The notes under the pieces were generated by a model. The model was not told the origin of the DNA. It saw only the letters and a program-made list of their open reading frames with translations, and made no database searches. A stretch of DNA of 8,790 nucleotides, from positions 1 to 8,790 of the forward strand of contig CAMZKY010000134.1 in the NCBI GenBank assembly GCA_947311455.1, in the 5' to 3' direction. Of this stretch, positions 1 through 5,342 are shown one piece after another. The translations under genes were made by a program, and so were the position numbers. Source of the DNA: an uncultured Marinosulfonomonas sp. Lineage in GTDB: Bacteria; Pseudomonadota; Alphaproteobacteria; Rhodobacterales; Rhodobacteraceae. Within the stretch, counting starts at the first letter, position 1. The number at the start of each line of letters is the position of its first letter.

Positions 1-218
1 ACCCCTTGGGCCAACACCACCGCAACAACCCCGTAAACCGCCAACCATAAACGCCGTTCCAGACGTTCAATCATTGCTTCAATCCGTTCCAGCCGCCCCG
101 CAAGCGCATCGAATTGCAGCTTGGCGACCCGCTCGTTAGCATCAATACGCGCAGTGGCCGCATCAAAGCTGTCATATAAAAACCGCGATCCCGCGCGGTG
201 GGGCTTTTCTTCGCTCAT
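1..218 (-). CDS. GTA protein g3.5 (small coiled-coil/TM protein), 3' end cut by the window
   Basis: A 72-codon open frame runs from ATG at 218 to the left edge without a stop, so the C-terminus lies outside. It begins MSEEKPHRAGSRFLYDSF. Residues about 20-57 are charged and helical, with repeated Leu/Ile spacing and the run RLERIEAMIERLERRL, suggesting a short coiled coil. A hydrophobic stretch (LWLAVYGVVAVVLAQ, about 57-71) looks like a membrane segment. The ATG overlaps the portal stop by one base (TAATG), so translation is probably coupled. Position and character match the small orf called g3.5 between portal and prohead protease in Rhodobacter-type GTA clusters. Its function in GTA production is not well defined, and I do not assign one. 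It was identified from gene order and N-terminal resemblance recalled from the family. Confidence 0.75.
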   Translation of the reverse strand, partial: MSEEKPHRAGSRFLYDSFDAATARIDANERVAKLQFDALAGRLERIEAMIERLERRLWLAVYGVVAVVLAQG

Positions 219-1390
219 TATTCATCTGCCTGCTTGGGCAAGCCTAAAATGGCGCGCTTTTCCGCATCGGTCAGGAAGATGGCTGCACCGACGCGTTTCC
301 ATTGCGCATCCCGTTCCACCGCCAAAGCCGGCACTTGATCCTGATCGGGGCGCAATTCAACGGTTTCATCATAAAATCCGTTCAGCCAGCCCGAAATCGC
401 CGCCGTAACCCGCGTCGCCAATGGCAACACCGTCAGCCGGTAAAAGGCGCGGTTAGCCTCGGCGTAATTGGCATAGGTCGCGTCCCCCGGGATGCCCAGC
501 AACATCGGCGGCACCCCGAATGCGGTGGCAATTTCACGCGCCGCGGCCTCTTTGGTTTTCTGGAATTCCATGTCGGACGGGGAAAATCCCATCGGTTTCC
601 AATCCAGCCCGCCTTCCAGCAGCATCGGACGCCCCGCATTGGCCGCGCCTTGGTGTTGCGAGGCCATTTCATCCACCAGCCGATCATATTGATCCGCCGT
701 CAAAGCCCCCTGCCCGTCTGATCCGCGATAGACAATCGCCCCCGACGGGCGCGCCGCGTTATCCAGCAGCCCCTTTGACCAGCGCGAGGCCGAATTATGC
801 ACGTCAATCGCACTGGCTGCAGCCTGAAGCGGGGAAAATCCGTAATGATCGTCTTGGGGCGAAAAGGATTTGATATGGCAAATCGGGGCCGCGCCATTTG
901 TCATGTCGAAACGGTGCTTTTTACCGCCCACCGCATATTCATAAGCCACCGGCCAGCCATCCCCGCCGGGCACAACATTCATCCGGTCACTGCGCAGCAC
1001 ATGCAATTCCAGCGGCGTGCCGTCTTCGCCGGCAACCACCTCTAGATAGCCGTTTCCGGTAAGCAACAGCTGGCCAAACAGCGCCTCAAGCAATTCTGCG
1101 CGCCCTTGGGCCAAGTTCGGATTTTTCATCAGCGCAAGCAGCGGATGCATATCATAGCGCCGCTCGCTATCTTGCAAGATCAACGGCAAAGCCGACGCAG
1201 CTTCGGCAATCAGCTTGACCGAACGAAACCCGATCGGATTGCCCAGAAAACCGGAGCGCGTCAGGGAAACCACATCGCGGGGCGACCATGCCACACGGCC
1301 CGCACCATGATAAGCCACAACCGGCCCCGCCGCCGAAGCTTTGGTTTGTGGCGGTGTTGCTGCGCCGCGATTGAAAAAATTAAACGCCAT
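218..1390 (-). CDS. GTA portal protein (g3, HK97-type phage portal)
   Basis: This 390-residue protein forms the dodecameric ring through which DNA enters the GTA capsid. The N-terminal part has the family pattern GRVAWSPRDVVSLTRSGF (31-48), followed by NPIGFRSVKLIAEAASALPL (51-70) and GRAELLEALFGQLLLTGNGY (96-115). The stem/clip part carries GFSPLQAAASAI (184-195), and the C-terminal third has EAAAREIATAFGVPPMLLG (281-299) and YAEANRAFYRLTVLPL (309-324), typical of HK97-type portals. The ATG at 1390 is preferred because GAGGAG lies 8 nt upstream. A TTG at 1417 would add nine residues but would put that Shine-Dalgarno inside the gene. The gene follows the large terminase after a 52-nt gap and overlaps g3.5 by one base. 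Its length is close to that of known GTA portals, and I see no frameshift. Confidence 0.93.
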   Translation of the reverse strand: MAFNFFNRGAATPPQTKASAAGPVVAYHGAGRVAWSPRDVVSLTRSGFLGNPIGFRSVKLIAEAASALPLILQDSERRYDMHPLLALMKNPNLAQGRAELLEALFGQLLLTGNGYLEVVAGEDGTPLELHVLRSDRMNVVPGGDGWPVAYEYAVGGKKHRFDMTNGAAPICHIKSFSPQDDHYGFSPLQAAASAIDVHNSASRWSKGLLDNAARPSGAIVYRGSDGQGALTADQYDRLVDEMASQHQGAANAGRPMLLEGGLDWKPMGFSPSDMEFQKTKEAAAREIATAFGVPPMLLGIPGDATYANYAEANRAFYRLTVLPLATRVTAAISGWLNGFYDETVELRPDQDQVPALAVERDAQWKRVGAAIFLTDAEKRAILGLPKQADE

Positions 1391-1442
1391 AGAAGAAACT
1401 CCTCGTGTCTGAAACAATCTGAACGATTATCCTTACAAACAG

Positions 1443-2846
1443 TTAAAGGCTGCGAACGCTGGGTCGTTTCCATTTTGCAACGGGGTCGATCATCACATCC
1501 TGCAAGGCCCACACCAGCGCATCCACCCGATCCGGGCTGCCTTGCCCCATATAACCGCGCGTGGTCATCCGGCACATCTGCGCCTCGAGCTGGCCCATAT
1601 CGGGCATGTGCTTGATCTTGCCTTGTTCATAAAGCGCCGCCACAGGCTCGGCCCGCGCGATCTTGCCCTTTGAGGCATGAACAGAACGATACGGCACCAG
1701 CGGATCAACCTGCCGCAACACCGATTCAACCATATCGCCGCCCTGGTTCACTTCGGCCACCAAACGATCCGCGCCGAATTCTTCCATCATCGCAATCGCC
1801 ACTTTGGCCCACCCAGACGGGCTGGCGGCGGTGACGCTGGCGTCTTTCAACACCACCGCGTGCCAATCGGCAGGCGGGCCTTGGGTGTTGGCCCCCACCA
1901 CAACGATACCGCATTCATCCGATCCCTTGTGGCCGGTCACAGGCGGATCAATCGCCACCACGATACGATCCAGATCCCCAGCATCGCGCACCCGCAATTC
2001 ATCCAGTTGTTTCGATGTCCACATCGCGCCTTCGCAATCTTCCAGCAGCACCCCATCCAGTTCCTGTTGCCCCAGCCGCGTGCCCGCATAACGCGCCCGC
2101 ACCTCGTCAAGGAAAGACGACGCCAGATAGGCGCGGTTGGCCTCGGTCGGGGCGTGGGTGGTGACGGTGGTGGAATTGGCCAGAATGGATTTCAACAAAG
2201 GCACGTTTTTGGGCGTCGTCGTCACGCACATGCGCGGTTTATCCCCCAAACGCAGGCCGAATTGCAGCATATCCCACGCCGCATCGGCCTTTTTCCATTT
2301 GGCCAGCTCATCGACCCACGCCGCATCAAATTGCGGTCCGCGCAGGCTTTCGGGATCGCTTGCCGAAAACAGTTGCGCCACCGCCCCGTTGGGCCAGATC
2401 AGACGCTTGCGGCCCGCCTGCCATTCGGGGCGCCGATCCGGGGGCGAACAGGCCAGAATGCCGCTTTCGCCAAACACCATCACCTCACGCGCCTGATCAA
2501 TGGTTTCCCCCACCAAAGCCACACGGCGCGAGCGGCCCATATCCAGCGGGCGCGAGCCTTCGACTTCGGCGCGCACCCATTCGGCACCGGCGCGGGTTTT
2601 ACCCGCCCCGCGCCCGCCCATAATCACCCATGTGCGCCAATCGCCTTCGGGGGGCAATTGATGCTCAAAGGCCCAGAATTCAAACAGATAAGGCAGCGCC
2701 AGAAACGCAGCTTCGCTTAACCCGTCGAGAAATTTTTCCTGTTCAGATTGCGGCGCGCAAGCGAGCCATTCTGCGCCCGATTTCATCGCGTGCGCTGTCG
2801 AAATCAAGGGCATACCCGCCTTTGTTTTGTGATTCTGATTGGTCAT
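1443..2846 (-). CDS. terL: GTA large terminase subunit TerL (g2), ATPase plus nuclease
   Basis: This is the 467-residue DNA-packaging motor. The N-terminal ATPase domain has Walker A GGRGAGKT (77-84), a Walker B-like segment FDAAWVDE (173-180, with D179/E180) and a coupling motif VTTTPK (208-213). The C-terminal RNase H-like nuclease has plausible acidic residues at D300 (AIDPP), E365 (AEVNQGG) and D439/D442 (DRVDALVWAL). The order g1-g2-g3 matches the Rhodobacter capsulatus GTA, whose terminase packages random host DNA by headful cutting. The start is uncertain. ATG 2846 overlaps g1 by 104 nt and has AAAGG 9 nt upstream. ATG 2813 has AAAGG 5 nt upstream. ATG 2786 begins nearest the conserved part (AEWLACAP) but lacks a clear ribosome site. 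All three starts overlap g1, so translational coupling is likely. The nuclease and ATPase motifs look intact. Confidence 0.93.
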   Translation of the reverse strand: MTNQNHKTKAGMPLISTAHAMKSGAEWLACAPQSEQEKFLDGLSEAAFLALPYLFEFWAFEHQLPPEGDWRTWVIMGGRGAGKTRAGAEWVRAEVEGSRPLDMGRSRRVALVGETIDQAREVMVFGESGILACSPPDRRPEWQAGRKRLIWPNGAVAQLFSASDPESLRGPQFDAAWVDELAKWKKADAAWDMLQFGLRLGDKPRMCVTTTPKNVPLLKSILANSTTVTTHAPTEANRAYLASSFLDEVRARYAGTRLGQQELDGVLLEDCEGAMWTSKQLDELRVRDAGDLDRIVVAIDPPVTGHKGSDECGIVVVGANTQGPPADWHAVVLKDASVTAASPSGWAKVAIAMMEEFGADRLVAEVNQGGDMVESVLRQVDPLVPYRSVHASKGKIARAEPVAALYEQGKIKHMPDMGQLEAQMCRMTTRGYMGQGSPDRVDALVWALQDVMIDPVAKWKRPSVRSL

Positions 2847-3063
2847 TTTCGGTAACCTTTACCCTTTCTCGAAGCAAAGCATTTGCAACATTTGTAATCT
2901 GTTGTGCCGCATCCACTTCTTGGCGGTCGGCCATATCGTTGGTGTTTTTCAAATCATTTATTGATGAATTCAATTGCCCCAAAGCCTGGGAAAAATCATT
3001 TTCGTTGATCTTAAGACACGTTTGTGACGCGTCTTTATCCCCTTCGGAATTGTTCACTGTCAT
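2743..3063 (-). CDS. GTA g1, probable small terminase subunit TerS
   Basis: This is a 106-residue hydrophilic protein encoded directly before the large terminase. Residues about 22-70 form a helical, coiled-coil-like stretch (DFSQALGQLNSSINDLKN, then AAQQITNVANALLRERV). The C-terminus, FDSARDEIGRRMARLRAA (about 88-105), is a basic helix that could contact TerL. I see no helix-turn-helix. In R. capsulatus, g1 has been identified as the small terminase, and absence of a classical DNA-binding domain fits non-specific packaging. The start ATG 3063 (MTVNNSEG) gives the family-like size, but its AGAGG lies 13 nt upstream, which is long. ATG 3084 and GTG 3141 (132 aa) are in-frame alternatives. The extra N-terminal residues run through the leader hairpin and look non-conserved in character. 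The assignment rests mostly on position, size and helical character. Confidence 0.78.
   Translation of the reverse strand: MTVNNSEGDKDASQTCLKINENDFSQALGQLNSSINDLKNTNDMADRQEVDAAQQITNVANALLRERVKVTENDQSESQNKGGYALDFDSARDEIGRRMARLRAAI
2851..2863. repeat. Short inverted repeat GGTAA-CCT-TTACC upstream of terL
   Basis: This is a perfect 5-bp-arm inverted repeat located 5-17 nt before the terL ATG 2846 and inside the 3' part of g1. It contains GGTAACC, the same heptamer that forms one arm of the larger palindrome at 3218-3235. It may be chance, an RNA hairpin near the terL ribosome site, or a second binding site. On the coding strand it overlaps the putative AAAGG ribosome site for ATG 2846, so pairing in RNA could mask it. 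Confidence 0.3.
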
Positions 3064-3106
3064 GTAAATATTCACGCCTCTCATGCTATCCGCACGAGCA
3101 AAATGC

Positions 3107-3135
3107 AAAAACGGCCCCTGTATCCAGATGCCGTT
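3107..3135 (-). terminator. Candidate attenuator/terminator hairpin in the GTA leader
   Basis: On the minus strand the leader reads AACGGC, then AT-CTG-GATA-CAG-GG, then GCCGTT followed by TTT. The outer 6-bp stem (3130-3135 with 3110-3115) encloses a 2x2 internal loop and an inner CTG/CAG stem with a GATA loop. The outer stem runs into a tract of five T, of which two are in the stem. It begins about 20 nt after the predicted start site and lies 44 nt before the g1 ATG. It looks like a weak intrinsic terminator or attenuator; function is inferred from shape only. Confidence 0.42.
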
Positions 3136-3159
3136 CCTCACTTTTCCTAGCTGTGATTA

Positions 3160-3188
3160 ACTATACCCCAAGAGTATACAAATGTCAA
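3160..3188 (-). promoter_or_regulatory. Near-consensus sigma70-type promoter of the GTA cluster
   Basis: On the minus strand a -35 TTGACA (3188-3183) is separated by exactly 17 bp from a -10 TATAGT (3165-3160). This is a full consensus -35 and a 5/6 match at -10. The predicted start site is near 3153, giving a leader of about 90 nt to the g1 ATG at 3063. No other gene lies downstream on this strand before g1. Such a strong core promoter in front of a GTA cluster, normally expressed in few cells, suggests repression or attenuation. Confidence 0.72.
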
Positions 3189-3217
3189 TATTCCACCCTG
3201 AGGCGAACGTGCGTTTC

Positions 3218-3235
3218 GGTTACCATTTGGTAACC
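3218..3235. promoter_or_regulatory. Perfect palindrome GGTTACC-ATTT-GGTAACC, possible operator
   Basis: The 7-bp arms 3218-3224 and 3229-3235 are perfectly complementary with a 4-bp spacer. It starts directly after the stop of the Crp/Fnr gene and is centred about 73 bp upstream of the predicted GTA start site. No T-tract follows on either strand, so an intrinsic terminator is unlikely. A dimeric DNA-binding protein site is the better reading. It does not match the TTGAT-N4-ATCAA Fnr/Dnr consensus. Confidence 0.5.
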
Positions 3236-3919
3236 CTATAGCTGGTCGATTTCGGCAAATTCACCCAGTTTGCGCACACTATCGATTTCCGCGTGGTTTT
3301 TGCGCACCGTCACCCCCATATCGCGCAACTGGCTAAAGGCCCGCGACAGGCTTTCGGGTTTGATCCCTAACCGCCCCGCGATCAGCACCTTGTCATAAGG
3401 CAGGGTGACGGTGCAATTATCGCACTCTTTGTCACATAAACTGTGCAAAAACTGCGCCACACGTTGGGCGCCGGTGTTGGCCTTAAGCTGTTCAACCTGT
3501 GTCACCAACGCGTGCAAATGGGCAAAGGTGGCAGACAAAATAGACAAGGCCAGATCCGGCTCTTTGCGCATCAGGTTCAGGTAAACCGATGTGGGAATAT
3601 GGATCACCTTGGTTTTTGTACTGGCCTCGGCTGATACCGGATAAATATCACCGCGAAAGGCCGCAGCCTCGCCAAAACTGCGCCCTTTGGTAAACACCCC
3701 CACCACAGCCTCGGATCCCATCGGCGTAATCCGGTAAAGTTTGACCCAACCGGAAATCACAATGTAAATCGAAACGGCTTCGTCACCCTGAACAAAAACC
3801 GTTTCGCCGCGTTCAAAATGTTTAACCGAGGAGCGCGACAAAATATCGACAGTGATTTCATCCGGAATGTTTGCAAGCAATATCGACTGCTTGGCAATTT
3901 CAACAAATTCTGGTTTCAT
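3236..3919 (-). CDS. Crp/Fnr-family transcriptional regulator (Dnr/NnrR-like)
   Basis: This 227-residue regulator has an N-terminal cyclic-nucleotide-binding-type beta barrel (about 25-115; FERGETVFVQGDEAVSIYIV, then GEAAAFRG), a long dimer helix (about 120-160) and a C-terminal winged helix (about 172-227). The recognition helix IKPESLSRAFSQL carries the E189...S192-R193 pattern of FNR/DNR proteins, so a TTGAY-type half-site is expected. There is no N-terminal cysteine cluster, so FNR-like 4Fe-4S oxygen sensing is unlikely. Three cysteines, C162, C166 and C169 (CX3CX2C), lie between the dimer helix and the DNA-binding domain. It is divergent from nirK across about 200 bp, and a Fnr/Dnr-like box precedes nirK, so control of nirK is the natural guess, with NO as a possible signal as in NnrR/DNR proteins. 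ATG 3919 is chosen; a TTG at 3937 would add six residues. The exact subfamily is uncertain. Confidence 0.88.
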   Translation of the reverse strand: MKPEFVEIAKQSILLANIPDEITVDILSRSSVKHFERGETVFVQGDEAVSIYIVISGWVKLYRITPMGSEAVVGVFTKGRSFGEAAAFRGDIYPVSAEASTKTKVIHIPTSVYLNLMRKEPDLALSILSATFAHLHALVTQVEQLKANTGAQRVAQFLHSLCDKECDNCTVTLPYDKVLIAGRLGIKPESLSRAFSQLRDMGVTVRKNHAEIDSVRKLGEFAEIDQL

Positions 3920-3946
3920 TTTGGGGCTTTCAAACAATATATTTAC

Positions 3947-3975
3947 ACTCTAATTGAACTGACGCTAAAATCCAA
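3947..3975 (-). promoter_or_regulatory. Possible promoter of the Crp/Fnr gene
   Basis: On the minus strand TTGGAT (3975-3970) and TAGAGT (3952-3947) are 17 bp apart. The predicted start near 3940 gives a leader of about 20 nt to ATG 3919. The -35 matches the conserved TTG, and the -10 matches 4/6. The 205-bp interval between the regulator and nirK is AT-rich, so weak promoter-like hits are expected by chance. Confidence 0.33.
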
Positions 3976-4050
3976 CCAAGTTAATGTGTAATCATAACAA
4001 TAACTTATCTTACCAATAACCCTATAACTGCGAATTGTTTTCAATTGCAC

Positions 4051-4064
4051 TTAACAATTATCAA
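4051..4064 (+). promoter_or_regulatory. Fnr/Dnr-type box upstream of nirK
   Basis: TTAACAATTATCAA matches the TTGAY-N4-RTCAA pattern with a perfect right half (ATCAA) and one mismatch in the left half (TTAAC against TTGAC). A weak -10 candidate, TACCTT (4087-4092), would place the start site near 4099, so the box centre (4057.5) falls at -41.5. That is the class II activation position used by Fnr-family proteins. The likely ligand is the divergently encoded Crp/Fnr regulator or another Fnr homologue. Confidence 0.6.
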
Positions 4065-4124
4065 GAAACCACCCGCAGCTTTCCCTTACCTTTTTACACA
4101 GACGAAACCAAAGGAGATCAGATT

Positions 4125-5276
4125 ATGTTTACAAGAAGAGCTGCCATGATGGGGGCTGCATTGGTTGCAGCAAGCCCGTTTGTTGTGAGCCGCGCCTCGG
4201 CGTCAGGCGAAGTGATGACAACTGCAGGGGCGGGCGATGTTGATCTGTCCGGCCTAGAGCGGATCAAACCCGAACTGAAAAAACCCCCCTTTGTGATGGA
4301 TCACGATCAAGTTGCGGTTGGCGGCCCGAAAATCGTTGAATTCGAAATGCAAATCGTTGAAAAAGAAGTTGAAATCGACGATGGTGTCTATTTGCAAGCC
4401 ATGACCTATAACGGGTCTATGCCCGGCCCTTTGATGGTGGTGCACGAAGGCGATTATCTGGAGCTGACACTTTACAACTCTCCTGAAAATTCACTGCAAC
4501 ACAACATCGATTTCCATGCCTCGACCGGTGCGTTGGGCGGGGGGTCTCTGACCCTGATCAATCCGGGTGAAAAGGTGACGCTACGCTTTAAGGCAACACG
4601 CCCCGGATCGTTTATCTATCACTGTGCCCCGGGTGGCGCGATGATCCCGTGGCACGTTGTTTCGGGCATGTCCGGTGCGGTTCTGGTGTTGCCGCGTGAA
4701 GGCCTGAAAGATCACAACGATCAGCCGGTTTCCTATGACAAAGTCTACTTTATCGGCGAAAATGATTTCTACATTCCAAAAGATGAAGATGGCGAATACA
4801 TGCGCTTTGAAGACCCTCTGGATGGGTATAGCGATATGGTTGACGTCATGCAGGGCCTGATTCCAAGCCATGTAACCTTCAATGGTAAAGTGGGTGCTTT
4901 GACCGGAGACGGCGCTTTGACCGCAAAAGTGGGCGAAAAAGTCCTGTTTATCCACGCGCAAGCCAACCGCGACAGCCGCCCGCACCTAATTGGTGGCCAC
5001 GGCGATCTGGTTTGGGAATTGGGGAAATTCAACAACAAACCCGACATTGATCTGGAAACATGGTTCATTCGCGGCGGCTCTGCCGGTTGCGCCCTTTATG
5101 AATTCCGTCAACCCGGCGTTTACGCCTATGTAAACCACAACCTGATCGAGGCTGTAAACCTTGGCGCGACAGGACACGTGGTGGTCGAAGGTGAATGGAA
5201 CAATGATCTGATGGAACAAGTGCTTGAGCCAACAGAATATGACGCCATGCACGAAGGCAAAACCGCCCTTCCATAG
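4125..5276 (+). CDS. nirK: Class I copper-containing nitrite reductase (NO-forming)
   Basis: This 383-residue periplasmic enzyme reduces nitrite to nitric oxide in denitrification and works as a trimer. The N-terminus MFTRRAAMMGAALVAASPF is a Tat-type signal (R4R5 plus a hydrophobic core), with probable cleavage after A24-S25-A26. The type 1 copper ligands are H126, C167, H177 and M182. The type 2 ligands are H131, H166 and H338. The catalytic Asp is D129 (HNIDFH) and the catalytic His is probably H287 (SRPHLIGGHG). The spacing of H287 to H338 (51) equals that in well-studied enzymes. The loop CAPGGAMIPWH is one residue longer between Cys and His than in the Achromobacter/Alcaligenes form, as I recall for rhizobial and Rhodobacter enzymes. 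ATG 4125 is chosen because AAGGAG lies 8 nt upstream; an in-frame start at 4035 would precede the Fnr-type box and displace the signal peptide. A terminator follows, then nirV. Confidence 0.97.
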   Translation: MFTRRAAMMGAALVAASPFVVSRASASGEVMTTAGAGDVDLSGLERIKPELKKPPFVMDHDQVAVGGPKIVEFEMQIVEKEVEIDDGVYLQAMTYNGSMPGPLMVVHEGDYLELTLYNSPENSLQHNIDFHASTGALGGGSLTLINPGEKVTLRFKATRPGSFIYHCAPGGAMIPWHVVSGMSGAVLVLPREGLKDHNDQPVSYDKVYFIGENDFYIPKDEDGEYMRFEDPLDGYSDMVDVMQGLIPSHVTFNGKVGALTGDGALTAKVGEKVLFIHAQANRDSRPHLIGGHGDLVWELGKFNNKPDIDLETWFIRGGSAGCALYEFRQPGVYAYVNHNLIEAVNLGATGHVVVEGEWNNDLMEQVLEPTEYDAMHEGKTALP

Positions 5277-5298
5277 GGGAACTGTTTGAAAAAAACGG

Positions 5299-5324
5299 GG
5301 ATGGCTTACGGGCCATCCTTTTTT
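5299..5324 (+). terminator. Intrinsic terminator between nirK and nirV
   Basis: A perfect 7-bp stem, GGATGGC (5299-5305) with GCCATCC (5312-5318), has a 6-nt loop and is followed directly by six T (5319-5324). An A-run before the stem (5289-5295) could pair with the T-run and also make a weaker terminator on the other strand. The nirV ribosome site AGGAGG (5332-5337) comes only 8 nt later. nirV is therefore probably made by read-through at a lower level than nirK. Confidence 0.85.
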
Positions 5325-5342
5325 CTTGCGCAGGAGGAAAAG

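Noticed and set aside
1390..1417. Longer portal reading frame from TTG 1417
   Set aside because: The GAGGAG ribosome site lies between 1417 and ATG 1390, so ATG 1390 is the start.
1677..2720. Long open frame on the plus strand opposite terL (347 codons)
   Set aside because: It is antisense to intact terL, is rich in His/Arg/Gln as expected of a shadow frame, and has no recognisable domain.
1..3063. Ordinary prophage
   Set aside because: The gene set and order g1-g2-g3-g3.5, with the specific portal and g3.5 sequence character, match Rhodobacterales gene transfer agents. No integrase, repressor or attachment site is seen.
3231..4030. Direct repeat TAACCCTATA(G/A)CTG at 3231-3244 and 4017-4030 flanking the Crp/Fnr gene
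   Set aside because: It is 13/14 identical, but several 14-mers with one mismatch are expected by chance in a window of this size, and there are no other signs of insertion.
4033..4046. AATTG-TTTT-CAATT inverted repeat upstream of nirK
   Set aside because: It is a perfect but short, AT-rich palindrome in an AT-rich gap and does not match the Fnr/Dnr consensus. The box at 4051-4064 fits better.
4035..4124. N-terminal extension of NirK from 4035
   Set aside because: AAGGAG precedes ATG 4125, where a Tat signal peptide begins. The extension would precede the Fnr-type box and the -10.
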